Notes under the pieces: model-generated
What the model was told of the DNA's origin: nothing
The model's database searches: none
Seen by the model: the letters and a program-made list of their open reading frames with translations, nothing else
Made by a program: the position numbers and the translations under genes
Assembly (NCBI GenBank): GCA_025354645.1
Contig: JANXML010000060.1
Location: 1-58,623 of the forward strand
Length of the DNA: 58,623 nucleotides
DNA from: Arcicella sp.
Lineage (GTDB): Bacteria > Bacteroidota > Bacteroidia > Cytophagales > Spirosomataceae
Direction: 5' to 3'
In this document: positions 6,562 to 16,151 of the stretch, one piece after another
How positions within the stretch are numbered: position 1 is the first letter of the stretch
Layout of the letters: each line of letters opens with the position of its first letter

Positions 6562-7831
6562 ACCTCACTTGTCCATTACCCGTAACAACCCATTTTTCAG
6601 TCACTAATTTTTCTAAGGCAAAAGGTCCTCTTGCGTGAAGTTTTTGAGTGGATATTCCAATTTCAGCCCCTAATCCAAATTGTCCTCCATCCGTGAATCG
6701 TGTTGAAGCGTTGGTATAAACCGCTGCGGCATCAATTTCTTGAATGAACCTCTCGCAATATTCTTGATTCTGAGAAATAATAGCCTCAGAGTGTCTGGAC
6801 GAATATTTATTGATATGAGCAACGGCTTCTTGAAATCCAGTTACTACTTTCACAGAACACTTATAATCTAAAAATTCTCTGCCAAAATCGTCTATTTTGG
6901 CTTTTTGAAGCGTAGGATATTTAATTTCTGAGAAAATTTTATACGAAATTTCATCAGCAAAAACTTCTACATTCCATTTCAAAAAACCATCTTGAAGCAT
7001 TGGTAGAAAGGCTTCTGCAATGGCTTCATCAACCACAATCGTATCTAAAGCATTACAAACGGATGGTCTTGAAACCTTGGCATTTACTACAATATCTGCT
7101 GCTTTTTGTAAATCTGCGGTTGCCTCGACGTAGGTATGACACACGCCTGCTCCAGTTTCAATCGTGGGAACGAGTGAATGCTTACGAACAAACTGAATTA
7201 AAGATTCTGAACCCCGAGGAATAATTAAATCAACGTAACGAGTAGCGGTCAAAAGTTCTTTTACCAACTTACGGTCGGGTGGGAGAAGGGTGATACAATT
7301 TGTATCAACGCCAAATTCTTTAAGCACATTGTGAATCAAATTTACTAAAAAAGAATTTGTATCAAAAGCATCCGAACCGCCCCTGAGAACAACCGCATTT
7401 CCAGAGCGTAAACACAGGGCGGTAACATCAACGGTCACATTTGGACGTGCTTCATAAATCACCCCAACAACGCCCATTGGTACGGCTATCTTTTTGATTT
7501 TTAAGCCATTATCCAATTCACGTTCCAAAATAATTTGTCCAGAAGGGTCGGTTAAATTAGCTACTTCACGCATACTTTCTGCTAAATCTTGAATGCGTGA
7601 TTCAGTTAATTCCAAGCGGTCATATTTGGGGTCAGCCAAATCCATTCTGATTAAATCTTTCTGATTCTCAGCAATAATTTCTTTTGTATTCTCAATCAAA
7701 ATTTCAGCCAAACGATTTAGAATTCCCTTTTTTTGAGTATCATTTAGCCGTCTAACTTCGGCTGAAGCAATATGTGTTTTTTCTAAAAGCGGTATGATTG
7801 TTTTAGGAAGTTCTAAGGTTTCCAATTCCAT
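6560..7831 (-). CDS. proA: Glutamate-5-semialdehyde dehydrogenase (gamma-glutamyl phosphate reductase)
   Basis: A 423-residue protein, the usual length. It catalyses the NADPH-dependent reduction of glutamyl-5-phosphate to glutamate semialdehyde in proline synthesis, in the cytoplasm. Seen: the aldehyde-dehydrogenase fold signature GVVGVIYEARPNVT (121-134), VVLRGGSDAF (147-156), DLIIPRGSESLI (201-212), and the catalytic cysteine in SRPSVCNALDT (Cys259). No proB lies beside it in this window. It has no operon partner here: a terminator-flanked cluster lies upstream and a repeat hairpin downstream. Confidence 0.95.
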   Translation of the reverse strand: MELETLELPKTIIPLLEKTHIASAEVRRLNDTQKKGILNRLAEILIENTKEIIAENQKDLIRMDLADPKYDRLELTESRIQDLAESMREVANLTDPSGQIILERELDNGLKIKKIAVPMGVVGVIYEARPNVTVDVTALCLRSGNAVVLRGGSDAFDTNSFLVNLIHNVLKEFGVDTNCITLLPPDRKLVKELLTATRYVDLIIPRGSESLIQFVRKHSLVPTIETGAGVCHTYVEATADLQKAADIVVNAKVSRPSVCNALDTIVVDEAIAEAFLPMLQDGFLKWNVEVFADEISYKIFSEIKYPTLQKAKIDDFGREFLDYKCSVKVVTGFQEAVAHINKYSSRHSEAIISQNQEYCERFIQEIDAAAVYTNASTRFTDGGQFGLGAEIGISTQKLHARGPFALEKLVTEKWVVTGNGQVR

Positions 7832-7920
7832 ATTTCAATATTTTTATATAAATTCATGGTAAAGGTCGTGAAAAATTTAGGAACATGGAATATATAAAAG
7901 CATGATTAATTTTTTAAATA

Positions 7921-7951
7921 AAAAAAGGAGGGGTCACAAAACCACTCCTTT
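7921..7951 (-). terminator. Terminator of the T9SS-protein cluster
   Basis: AAAGGAG and CTCCTTT flank GGT/ACC arms. On the minus strand the hairpin is followed by a run of seven T. It lies just after the stop at 7972. Confidence 0.75.
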
Positions 7952-7971
7952 CCAGTATAATGTTGATAATA

Positions 7972-9012
7972 TTATTCAATTAATATTTGTTCCTTTTTTA
8001 CTTCGTCACCAACTTTCATGTGAAGAAAATAAACACCTTTTGGTAGTCCTCTGGTATTAAAGGTAGTACCCTTAGTCTGTAAAATTTCATCGCCTTTATT
8101 ATCAAATGTTTGAACTATACGCCCATTCTTATCAATCAGCAAAATTTCCATTACAAGTGCATTTGCCGACTTTTCATCTTGAAAACTAATACTCAAATTT
8201 TCATCAGCGGGATTAGGATAAACAGAATAACTCATTTGTCCGCAACCATTAAAGTAAAAATATACAGAGGCAGACCCGTTTGGTCCAGAAGCCTCTGCCC
8301 TTATTCTTACAAATCCCCAGTTTGTAATTGATGCAGATGCTCCATAAGAATTTATGTTTCCATTACTTGAAAGATAACTTGGTTCAAATGTCCAAGAATA
8401 ACTTGTATTTGGGCAGGATGGGTTCAGATAGACCGTTAAATTTTCATTACAAAAAGTGCCGTTGGTGGTACAAATTGCATTACTTCCTGATGAGTAAATC
8501 CTTGGGGTTAGCTGAGGAGTTCCTGTGCAGCCTCTTATAAAACGCCAAAGTTGACCGCTATCATACGGTGTATAATTAGCCAAATGACGTACTCTGGGCC
8601 ATGCTCCCCATTTTGAAATATATACACTTTCAGTGCAGGTAGTAATTGCTGAATGATCTCCATTTACGTATGAAACCTTAGAATTTCCTGTTTCAGTTGA
8701 ATAAATATAACTGTTATCTTGCCAATACACATTATCATTTGGATCATTTATCCATACCGCAGAACCTCCCTCTGAAACTCTCCATGCCCAACCATGACAA
8801 TTATAACTTGTAGTGGCAGGAGCTAAGATTACAGCATTTGGGTAAAGAGTTTGAACTCTCTATGTATAATAATCAAGTTGAGATTGAGAAGCTTCTGGCA
8901 GATAGAAAAGATTATCAGGGTCAAGTTGAGTCCCATTTGGGGTATAAACTTGACTGAAAGAAAAGCTCTGTACATATAGACAAAGCAATATTATGAGAAC
9001 AAAATTTTTCAT
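7972..9012 (-). pseudogene. T9SS-sorted secreted protein interrupted by one in-frame TAG
   Basis: One frame from ATG 9010-9012 (346 codons plus stop) encodes a signal peptide and the start of a mature protein (QLDPDNLFYLPEASQSQ), then hits TAG at 8860-8862 (codon 51). The frame continues with YNCHGWAW, a pattern seen in Bacteroidota secreted proteins, then an Ig/PKD-like region. It ends in a type IX secretion C-terminal sorting domain (about the last 80 residues: VYPNPADENLSISF ... GVYFLHMKVG). A Gln or Lys codon changed to TAG would explain the break. The part after TAG could start internally, but would lack a signal peptide. It is third in a cluster with 9067-9477 and 9477-10204. Confidence 0.7.
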
Positions 9013-9066
9013 TTTGAAATCTGTTTAAAGTTTAAGAAAATTTGAATGAGGAAATAACGAATAGCA

Positions 9067-9477
9067 TCATGGAAGCCACTCCCAAACTAATTGAATTAGT
9101 TTCTTTTTACTTTCATAATCTTTTAATTTAGTATCTCTCGGTATTTTTTTGTAGAGAGGTAATAAATCATCTCCTTCACAATTATAAAGACCCCCGATGC
9201 TGTAAGAAGACACAGGAATATTTACTTCAAAGTATGTTTCGCCTTCAAATTCATATTGTCTAACAGTCGTTCCACCGTTTACCCTATCTTTACCTAATGT
9301 TTTTAATTGCTCCAATATGGGTTTTGGCAAATCAAGATAAGATTTTCCTTTACCACAGAATTCTTTAAAAATTACATCATTTGGAGGAGTGTAAGGTGGG
9401 ACATCGTCCGAACCACATTGACAAAGAGCCACTATTACTATGAAAAGTGACAAATAAAGTTTCAAGTTATTTTTCAT
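9067..9477 (-). CDS. Small putative lipoprotein, unknown function
   Basis: A 136-residue protein with a signal peptide and Cys19/Cys21 followed by GSDD, compatible with lipoprotein export. The mature part is mostly beta-like (VRQYEFEGETYFEVNIP) with no domain that I recognise. A small beta-rich domain with a single C-terminal Trp-rich end (LVWEWLP) can be described. Its ATG overlaps the stop codon of the upstream gene (TAATG), which implies translational coupling with the 9477-10204 gene. Confidence 0.65.
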   Translation of the reverse strand: MKNNLKLYLSLFIVIVALCQCGSDDVPPYTPPNDVIFKEFCGKGKSYLDLPKPILEQLKTLGKDRVNGGTTVRQYEFEGETYFEVNIPVSSYSIGGLYNCEGDDLLPLYKKIPRDTKLKDYESKKKLIQLVWEWLP

Positions 9478-10204
9478 TAGTTTACATATTTTGATGCTAT
9501 TGTGAATATTTGTTCAAGATCATTCTTATTTTTTGGAAGTGAAGTAATCATAAAACTTTTGAATGAAGACTTATCATTTTCAATTTTGTCTTTTTGATTA
9601 GTATATTTTAAAACATTTCCAACCGAATAAGCCATTGGAATGTCATCCCAATCTCCAAATGTTTTGACATCATACTTTTGCAAATTTCGGTTTTTCAAAA
9701 GTAGTTTGATAAATCTCTTAGAGGAATTTTCATCCCACTGATTTTTCAAATTATTCTGAGATACTACCAATTCCAAAAATCTCATCTTGTATGCGTATTC
9801 TCCTTTTTTATGACTTTCTTTAAAAGTAGATACTACATTCGGATTCATAGTTTCATATATATACAACAATTCCTGTAAAGCATCCTTTCGTTCAAATAAA
9901 TTTTTAAATCCGTTGAAAGTACTTATTACTTTATCTATGCCTTTCTGTAAAGAATTATATGTGACTACTTCACTCAATAATGGATAATTAATAATAGTTT
10001 CTACCAAATCTTTTGTTTTCATATTAACGATGATTTCCTCTGGAATCTGGCAGGCTTTCAACATTTCATCATGCGTTTGAAACGCTTTCCATTGTTCTGA
10101 ACCTGGCTTGATTGGATAATCCCAACTTACCTTCTGTTGGGCTTGTAATAAAAATGAGGAGATAGATATCTGAATAATCAGATATAGCTTGATTTTTTTT
10201 TCAT
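9477..10204 (-). pseudogene. Secreted hypothetical protein, out of frame at an A9 tract near the start
   Basis: From ATG 10202-10204 the first codons are followed by nine A residues (10193-10201), and the frame stops within nine codons. One A fewer would open a frame encoding a signal peptide (IKLYLIIQISISSFLLQAQ), then SWDYPIKPGSEQWKAF, continuing without a break into the long frame ending at 9477. That frame has CQIPEEIIVNMKTKDLVETI, a pattern I associate with conserved Bacteroidota secreted hypotheticals. Without the shift, translation could begin only at an internal ATG (10062-10064) and lose the signal peptide. It is first of the three-gene cluster. Possible readings: slippage-controlled gene, recent mutation, or homopolymer error. 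Confidence 0.65.
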
Positions 10205-10307
10205 TTTAATAATTGTTAAAGGTTAATAAGAGTTTTAATTTCTTACTAAAAGAATTTTTTTTTTCAATAATTCCTAATTAAGCAGGTTATTTTTACGTTA
10301 AAAATAG

Positions 10308-10805
10308 TTGTATTTTTACAATAGCTTAAATTTGATAGATTTAAGGCTTTTAAAAGAAAAGTATATATTTGTTATTATTGAAATTATCAAAAAATACTCA
10401 AACGGAGAAGTAACAGTTGTTTGGCAACCTTCAAAATGTATTCATTCTGCGATATGTTTTCGTGGACTTCCGCAAGTTTTCGACCCACGCAAACGCCCGT
10501 GGGTAATGATGGAAAATGGGCAAACTAACGAGGTAATTAATCAAGTAAAAGGCTGTCCATCAGGGGCTTTAAGTTATTTTATGGACAATGAAGAGAACCA
10601 TGAAAGCCAAGAGCCAATTAATACAATTGTAGAAGTTTTGGAAAATGGACCTTTGCTGATTTATGGAAATTTGAAAGTAAAAGATAAAGCAGGCAATGAG
10701 TCATTGAAAAGCCAGACAACCGCATTTTGCCGTTGCGGTGCATCGAAAAACAAACCATATTGTGATGGTTCACACGTGCGAGTGGCTTTTGAGGATAAGT
10801 TTTAG
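10308..10805 (+). CDS. YjdI-like plus CDGSH iron-sulfur protein, start codon unclear
   Basis: The open frame has 165 codons from a TTG at 10308. Two domains: a YjdI-type mono-cluster domain (KKYSNGEVTVVW, residues 28-38, cysteines 44, 50 and 83 with CIHSAICFRGLPQVF) and a C-terminal CDGSH domain with Cys141, Cys143, Cys152 and His156 (CRCGASKNKPYCDGSH), which binds a 2Fe-2S cluster. Homologues normally start a few residues before KKYSNGE. Here no ATG or GTG exists in that region: the codons are ATT, GAA, ATT, ATC. Initiation at a TTG or ATT, or loss of the start, are all possible. Cytoplasmic; role probably in redox or cluster handling. Confidence 0.75.
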   Translation: MYFYNSLNLIDLRLLKEKYIFVIIEIIKKYSNGEVTVVWQPSKCIHSAICFRGLPQVFDPRKRPWVMMENGQTNEVINQVKGCPSGALSYFMDNEENHESQEPINTIVEVLENGPLLIYGNLKVKDKAGNESLKSQTTAFCRCGASKNKPYCDGSHVRVAFEDKF

Positions 10806-10996
10806 GTATGAATTATGAGATATTAGTTATGAGGTATAAATTATGACATAAAATTGCTTGATAAATATTAGAATATATATGCTTAAAATTGAACTTAAAA
10901 TTACCAAGTCTGATTGTTGATACCTCATACCTCATACCTCATACCTCATACCTCATACCTCATACCTCATACCTCATACCTCAACCTCATACCTCA
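10803..10996. repeat. Word-repeat hairpin (GGTATGAGGT words) between convergent genes
   Basis: The left arm (10803-10850) has TAGGTATGAATTATGAG-type words beginning with the TAG stop of the CDGSH gene. The right arm (about 10917-10996) has some nine tandem TACCTCA/CATACCTCA words and ends with the TGA stop of the CotH-like gene. The same words form the larger array at 23487-23836. Confidence 0.75.
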
Positions 10997-12649
10997 CTTT
11001 TTCATCATTCTCATGCTTTCAACGTGAATATCATCTAATTGATAATCAACTATATACATTCCAGAAGATAAATTTTCACTGTTTAATTTTATTTGATAGA
11101 TATTGGCATTTTTATCTTCATCTAATAAAGTTTTCAATAATTTTCCAGTAAAATCATAGAGGTTAATTTTAGCCCGTCCTTTTTTAGTAACTTCATATTC
11201 AATCGTTGTCTCAGTATCGGTTGGGTTTGGGAAAATTTTTAATTGAAATTTATTCACAATTTCTACTTCATTAGCCAATGGAGAGCCAAACACTTTCAAT
11301 TGTGCATCTAACCAAGCCGTTCTTTGACGAATCCAGTCCTTCATCCAAGTGGTTTCTTGCTCATAAGTTGCTCCTACATAATAATTGGGCCAAACATATT
11401 TTCCTAAAACTCCCGTCCAGCGACTAAAATTTCTAACTTTGGATTCATTCAGGGTATTAGCAGTTGAATCCATCCAGGCATTAATTCTGTCTGGATTTAG
11501 GGCAGATTTACGCAATACTTCCCAACGTTTCGACGCTCTATACCTGAAAGTTGAATCAACCGAAAGACGTTCCCACCACGTTGGAGAAAGGAAATAGGTG
11601 TCTTTTGCAGGAACCGCTAAATCATTTATTTTATATTGCCAGCCCGTTGTTTTATAACCTTCAAGGTAATCCGCATTTCCAAAAGCCAAGTTATAATCCC
11701 AGGCAGGTCCCATCTTTAATTTGCCACCCTTTGAATCTTTATCTTTATAAAAAAAAGTGCTGAGACGATAACCATCAACATTTTTATTAAATTCGGTAAT
11801 TAAGAAATAGTCCACGAACGAGTCAATATCAATCATGTCTCGCCATTTTGCTTTTGGTGTTAAGTAATCTGAGCCTTTCAAGGACATTTCAAATTCAGTC
11901 ACATAATTTTTAATATAGTTGAACTGAGCATCCGTAATATCCGTAATTTTTGGGTATTCAATTTGAATTGGAATTATATAATTTATGCCATCAATTGTTA
12001 AAGTCGTATTCCACATTTTTGATTTTGAACCTTCGGTTTTATCAATCTTTAAAATGTAGCCACCCGTAACGTCATCGCCAGTATTGTCAGTTAATTTTAA
12101 AGTAGATATATCAACTCTATTTTTATCTTTTTTGATTTTTTCCATTAAAATATATAATCCTTCGTAATTATTATTTATCACCATTTCGCAATAGCGAGTG
12201 CGAGTGGCATAACGACCCATTCGATTTGCTATGTCATACGATAAAACATCACGCATGAGGGTTTTATCGTTGTATGAAGTGTTCAAAACCCAATCAGATT
12301 CTTCGGGCATTCCCAATAAAGCAACCTTTCTGCTTTTCTCCGTTGAATCAACCCAAAGTTCAATGCCATAGGGTTTTTTTGGAAATAATTGTTGTGAAGT
12401 TGAGCCTCTAAATTCAATACCTGTTTTTCCTAAATATCCTGTTGGTTTGTCCGTAATAGCATTTATTTTACCAACGCCATTATAAATTATCTCCATATCT
12501 GCCAATATTTTAGGCTCATTATAAATCGTTTTTCCGTTGGTATTGACCTTAAGAATTGGAAGATTAGACGTAGAAAAACTTATATTTTGCCCAAGACTTG
12601 AGCCAACTTTTAAAACAAATAATAGGAAAAAAGTATAATATGATTTCAT
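10994..12649 (-). CDS. CotH kinase-like secreted protein with T9SS sorting domain
   Basis: From ATG 12647-12649 the protein has 551 residues. A signal peptide (to about residue 20) is followed by a CotH domain with PYGIELW, LLGMPEESDWVLNTSYNDKT, ANRMGRYATRTRYCEMVINN and YEGLYILMEKIKKDKNRVDI, characteristic of the CotH family, some of which phosphorylate protein. The C-terminal 80 residues (FQLKIFPNPTDTETTIEY ... GMYIVDYQL) are a type IX secretion sorting domain, so the protein is exported to the cell surface. The substrate is unknown. The longer frame to 12706 adds no plausible signal peptide. The TGA stop is part of a word-repeat array. Confidence 0.85.
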   Translation of the reverse strand: MKSYYTFFLLFVLKVGSSLGQNISFSTSNLPILKVNTNGKTIYNEPKILADMEIIYNGVGKINAITDKPTGYLGKTGIEFRGSTSQQLFPKKPYGIELWVDSTEKSRKVALLGMPEESDWVLNTSYNDKTLMRDVLSYDIANRMGRYATRTRYCEMVINNNYEGLYILMEKIKKDKNRVDISTLKLTDNTGDDVTGGYILKIDKTEGSKSKMWNTTLTIDGINYIIPIQIEYPKITDITDAQFNYIKNYVTEFEMSLKGSDYLTPKAKWRDMIDIDSFVDYFLITEFNKNVDGYRLSTFFYKDKDSKGGKLKMGPAWDYNLAFGNADYLEGYKTTGWQYKINDLAVPAKDTYFLSPTWWERLSVDSTFRYRASKRWEVLRKSALNPDRINAWMDSTANTLNESKVRNFSRWTGVLGKYVWPNYYVGATYEQETTWMKDWIRQRTAWLDAQLKVFGSPLANEVEIVNKFQLKIFPNPTDTETTIEYEVTKKGRAKINLYDFTGKLLKTLLDEDKNANIYQIKLNSENLSSGMYIVDYQLDDIHVESMRMMKK

Positions 12650-12684
12650 GCGTTTATGTGTTATTTGTTTGAATAAATATTTGT

Positions 12685-12718
12685 AAAAAAGGAAGCCCTC
12701 GCACAAAACGAAGGCTTT
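12685..12718 (-). terminator. Terminator after the propeller/barrel gene
   Basis: On the minus strand AGCCTTCG-ttttgtg-CGAGGGCT is followed by tcc and six T. It lies 116-150 bases after the stop at 12834 and upstream of the CotH-like start codon. Confidence 0.7.
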
Positions 12719-12833
12719 TATTGTTGAGTAGGCAGTAAAAATTAGTATTTAGCCATTGAAATAATGTTGTATGTGTATTAAAATGAAATTTTATTAAATT
12801 GCTCATTTTTAACCACTTACAAAATTTATAATC

Positions 12834-15800
12834 TTAAAAATCATAGCCAATAGTAACATAAGAAATTGGTGCTTTCACTTCCTTATTTTCCAAGCCCCAA
12901 CCGATGTCATACTTAATATAATAACCTAATAGTGTTGTTCTTGCTCCCAAACCATAGCCAATCAAAAATGGGTTTCTAAAATCTGTAATTGTTGCACGGA
13001 TTGGCAACCCATCGGGAGCAATCAATTTTGTATTGAATCCATTTATACGAGAAAATGGTCCAACACCTGTCCAAGCGGTTCCAACATCCGTAAAGGTTGT
13101 TAACAGTAAGTTTTTAAAGAAATTACTGTAAATGGGTCCATCATAAATGTATTTAGCAACGGGAAATCTCAACTCAACATTTAAGGCTAAATGGCTGATG
13201 CCCGATAGTTTATTTATATTAAATCCTCTCATTGGCGAAGCATAATCCAAGAAGAAAATATCTTTATTATCTCCAAATGATGACTTAGAAATGAATGGAT
13301 TATTTTTTTCTCCATCACGATTTTCATACTGACACTCCAACCAATTGTCCATTCCACCCATAACGGTCTGTTTTGGAGCATTTCCAAAGGAATGTCCTCC
13401 AGAGAGACGACCCGCTAAAATTACACCTTTACCAAATCTAAGGTAATGACGAATATCCGCATAAAAACGGTCGAAACCATCTTTCGTATTCGTCAATCCA
13501 GTGTAGTGGTCAAATCGAACACGAAAACGAGTACCTTCCAATTGATTCACTCCGTGACTGATTGTGTTATCAAATACAAATTCTGCCCTTCCGCCTACAT
13601 AATCTGAAAAACCATCGGGTGTGGCAAGATTTGGAATACTTAAATCTAAAAAGCGATTTGTTGTGTAAGAAGGTGAAATCGAAACTCGAGTATTTGTATT
13701 TATCGGGTAAGAAGCTGAAAGTATTATTTTATTAAAATGATATTTTTTAGGTCCTTGTTCGTTGTCCTCAGTAATAGCACGACGGTCATAGCGAACACTG
13801 TAATCAATTCGTTTTGCCAAGTAAGAATATTGACCCCACAAATCAGAACTTTTTAAGTTTGGCGTAATAAAAATTCCACCTTGCAAATGATGATTTTCCA
13901 ATAAATCATTCATGTTTATGGTTCCTTTCAAACCAAAACCTCTTTGTGGAAGTGGATCAACGATAAAATCAAGTTCTGTATTATTTACCACGAATGGATT
14001 ATTATAATCAACAGGACCTCTTATTTTAATGTTATCCTTTCTGCTTTGTTTTAAAGAAATAATTTTTTCAACCTTGTTTTTCTTTTCATTCTTACTGGAA
14101 TTCGATTGAGTTTCAGAATTCTTTTTAGTAAACGCTCCTGAATCAAACTGATAATTTTCAGTGTCAATTTCACCCTTCTCTAAAACAATTTTAGACTTTG
14201 TCACTGCGGACTCTGGCGTGATAATTGCCACTGAATTATCAGTTTTTGGTTTATCAACAGACGTTGGAATGCTCTGAACAATGCCATATAATTTTACGTT
14301 TCTACCCGTGTAAGGAAGATTATTTTTAACCGTAAAATCTGCTCTTTGTTTAAAGGAAATAACTTCAGAATTTCCTTCTACAGTCTTCATTACCAATCCA
14401 TTAGTACTTGGAACAAAGTCGAAATCTTGAATATCATTACGCAAATTACTAACTTGAATTAAGGTAGAATCATTGGCTGTTAATTTGTAAATATTCCTAA
14501 TTCCACGTTCATCGCTCAGAAAATAGACCGTATTTCCATCTGCAACAACAGGATTTGAAATTGATCCCATTGCATCCACCAAACGCCGAACGGTTTCTTG
14601 TTTGGGCTTGCCTTCATGAAGGAATAAATTAAACTTATTTGTAAGCGTTTTATAAGAACCTTTATCAACCTCCAAAGAATCTTTCAAGCGATTTGAAGTA
14701 AATACTACTTTTCCCGCTGAACCAACAAAACGGGGACTAAGGTCATCATAAAGGTCGTTGGTCAATTGAGTAACTCTGCCCCGAGCTATGTCGTAGAGAA
14801 ATAAATCGTTTTGCCCTTTACTGATTGCACTTAAAGCCAGTGTTGTTCCGTTATCAGAAACATCAAAATCTTGTACTTGGTCAAAATCTTTCAAAAATTT
14901 TCTCGAAGCAAATTTTCCTGTTAAATCTTTTTCTGTAATATCATTATAAATATTCAGTATTACATCACCTTGATTTTCGTAAATTACAGCCAAAGTACCC
15001 CCTTTTGTCAAAGATAAAAGAGGCGTATTGTAATCAATGGATTGGTTCAAAGTCTTGTATCCAGAGGTCAAAATATTGACCGTCCGTTTAGTTTTCAAGT
15101 CCATTACTTCAACCGACGAACGTCCCAATTCATTTCTTGAATAAGCCAAAAACATCCCATCTGGGCTTATTTTAAACTTATTTACACGGTCTGAGCTATT
15201 AAATTTTATTTCTTTGACCTTGAAATCAAAATTGGTTACCGCATAACTGGCATTCACATTATCAGCCATTGCCGCATAATATTCTCGCCATTCTTTTATG
15301 GCTTTACTAAATGGCATTCCGAGCGTACTTGATATGGAAGTTTGTTCATTGCGAATGATGCGAGTAAGATTCAAAATGTTAGAAATATTATCTTTTCCAT
15401 AACGTTCTGCAATGAAATTCCAGATAGATTGACCCACTAATGCTGATTCTTTACCTGTGGTTTGACTTGGTTTTTTCAACGTTTTATTTAAAATGGCATC
15501 ACGCATATATGAATCCATTTCCGTACTCCAACCTTCTGAAATATAAGTAGTTATGCCATTCATGAACCAATCTGGAACACTCAAAAGTAAAGAATTTTGC
15601 AATGATTCTTTAATACTTCCACCGTATAACATATCGTGGACATACACATGAGATATTTCACGAACAAGATCTTTTCTGAACGTTACAGAATTTCCAGAAT
15701 AAGCAATTTCAATGCGTGATTTAGCGAGATTTTCTTCCTTAATTTCTCGTTCACTCGAGAGATTTAAACCAACATTGCTCTGGTTGAGGTCTTGGGTAGA

Positions 15801-16079
15801 GGTATAAATAAATATTTTAGTCCTACTGAAAGGGGAATATCCCAAGATTTCGGTGACTCGGTCAAAGTCCGTTTCTGCCAGTTGAATTGCCAGTGTAGCG
15901 GTTTGTTGTCCACCTTCATAAAAATAAACCTCAAAATTTTGTGATGCCAAAACTTGCCACTTGAAAGGGCGATATTGAATTCTATTTTTTCCAAAAGGTT
16001 CCTGCGTAGGGAAAAAATTCTGAGCCTCTAAATGGTAGAAAGTCAGCGTGAACAGCATGAAGAGTAATACTTTTTTCAT
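12834..16079 (-). CDS. Peptidase-MA-like/TolB-propeller/outer-membrane barrel protein
   Basis: A 1081-residue protein with a signal peptide (to about 20). The N-terminal part (about 40-270) resembles the peptidase MA-like domain of a Bacteroidota family, but the HExxH motif is degenerate: REISH at 140-144. The middle (about 285-580) contains TolB-like beta-propeller repeats (ISPDGMFLAYSRNELG, DVSDNGTTLALSA). A low-complexity linker follows, and the C-terminal 360 residues look like an Omp85/BamA-type surface-antigen barrel ending in an aromatic residue (TIGYDF). It probably sits in the outer membrane. The function of the family is unknown to me; a role in protein or lipid handling at the outer membrane is inference. 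Single-gene unit. Confidence 0.75.
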   Translation of the reverse strand: MKKVLLFMLFTLTFYHLEAQNFFPTQEPFGKNRIQYRPFKWQVLASQNFEVYFYEGGQQTATLAIQLAETDFDRVTEILGYSPFSRTKIFIYTSTQDLNQSNVGLNLSSEREIKEENLAKSRIEIAYSGNSVTFRKDLVREISHVYVHDMLYGGSIKESLQNSLLLSVPDWFMNGITTYISEGWSTEMDSYMRDAILNKTLKKPSQTTGKESALVGQSIWNFIAERYGKDNISNILNLTRIIRNEQTSISSTLGMPFSKAIKEWREYYAAMADNVNASYAVTNFDFKVKEIKFNSSDRVNKFKISPDGMFLAYSRNELGRSSVEVMDLKTKRTVNILTSGYKTLNQSIDYNTPLLSLTKGGTLAVIYENQGDVILNIYNDITEKDLTGKFASRKFLKDFDQVQDFDVSDNGTTLALSAISKGQNDLFLYDIARGRVTQLTNDLYDDLSPRFVGSAGKVVFTSNRLKDSLEVDKGSYKTLTNKFNLFLHEGKPKQETVRRLVDAMGSISNPVVADGNTVYFLSDERGIRNIYKLTANDSTLIQVSNLRNDIQDFDFVPSTNGLVMKTVEGNSEVISFKQRADFTVKNNLPYTGRNVKLYGIVQSIPTSVDKPKTDNSVAIITPESAVTKSKIVLEKGEIDTENYQFDSGAFTKKNSETQSNSSKNEKKNKVEKIISLKQSRKDNIKIRGPVDYNNPFVVNNTELDFIVDPLPQRGFGLKGTINMNDLLENHHLQGGIFITPNLKSSDLWGQYSYLAKRIDYSVRYDRRAITEDNEQGPKKYHFNKIILSASYPINTNTRVSISPSYTTNRFLDLSIPNLATPDGFSDYVGGRAEFVFDNTISHGVNQLEGTRFRVRFDHYTGLTNTKDGFDRFYADIRHYLRFGKGVILAGRLSGGHSFGNAPKQTVMGGMDNWLECQYENRDGEKNNPFISKSSFGDNKDIFFLDYASPMRGFNINKLSGISHLALNVELRFPVAKYIYDGPIYSNFFKNLLLTTFTDVGTAWTGVGPFSRINGFNTKLIAPDGLPIRATITDFRNPFLIGYGLGARTTLLGYYIKYDIGWGLENKEVKAPISYVTIGYDF

Positions 16080-16151
16080 TTTATATTTTAGGTCTTTTTA
16101 GTTCTTAGTTGAGGTTTCAAAACGCCTATTTGTAATTCAAAAACATCCGTT

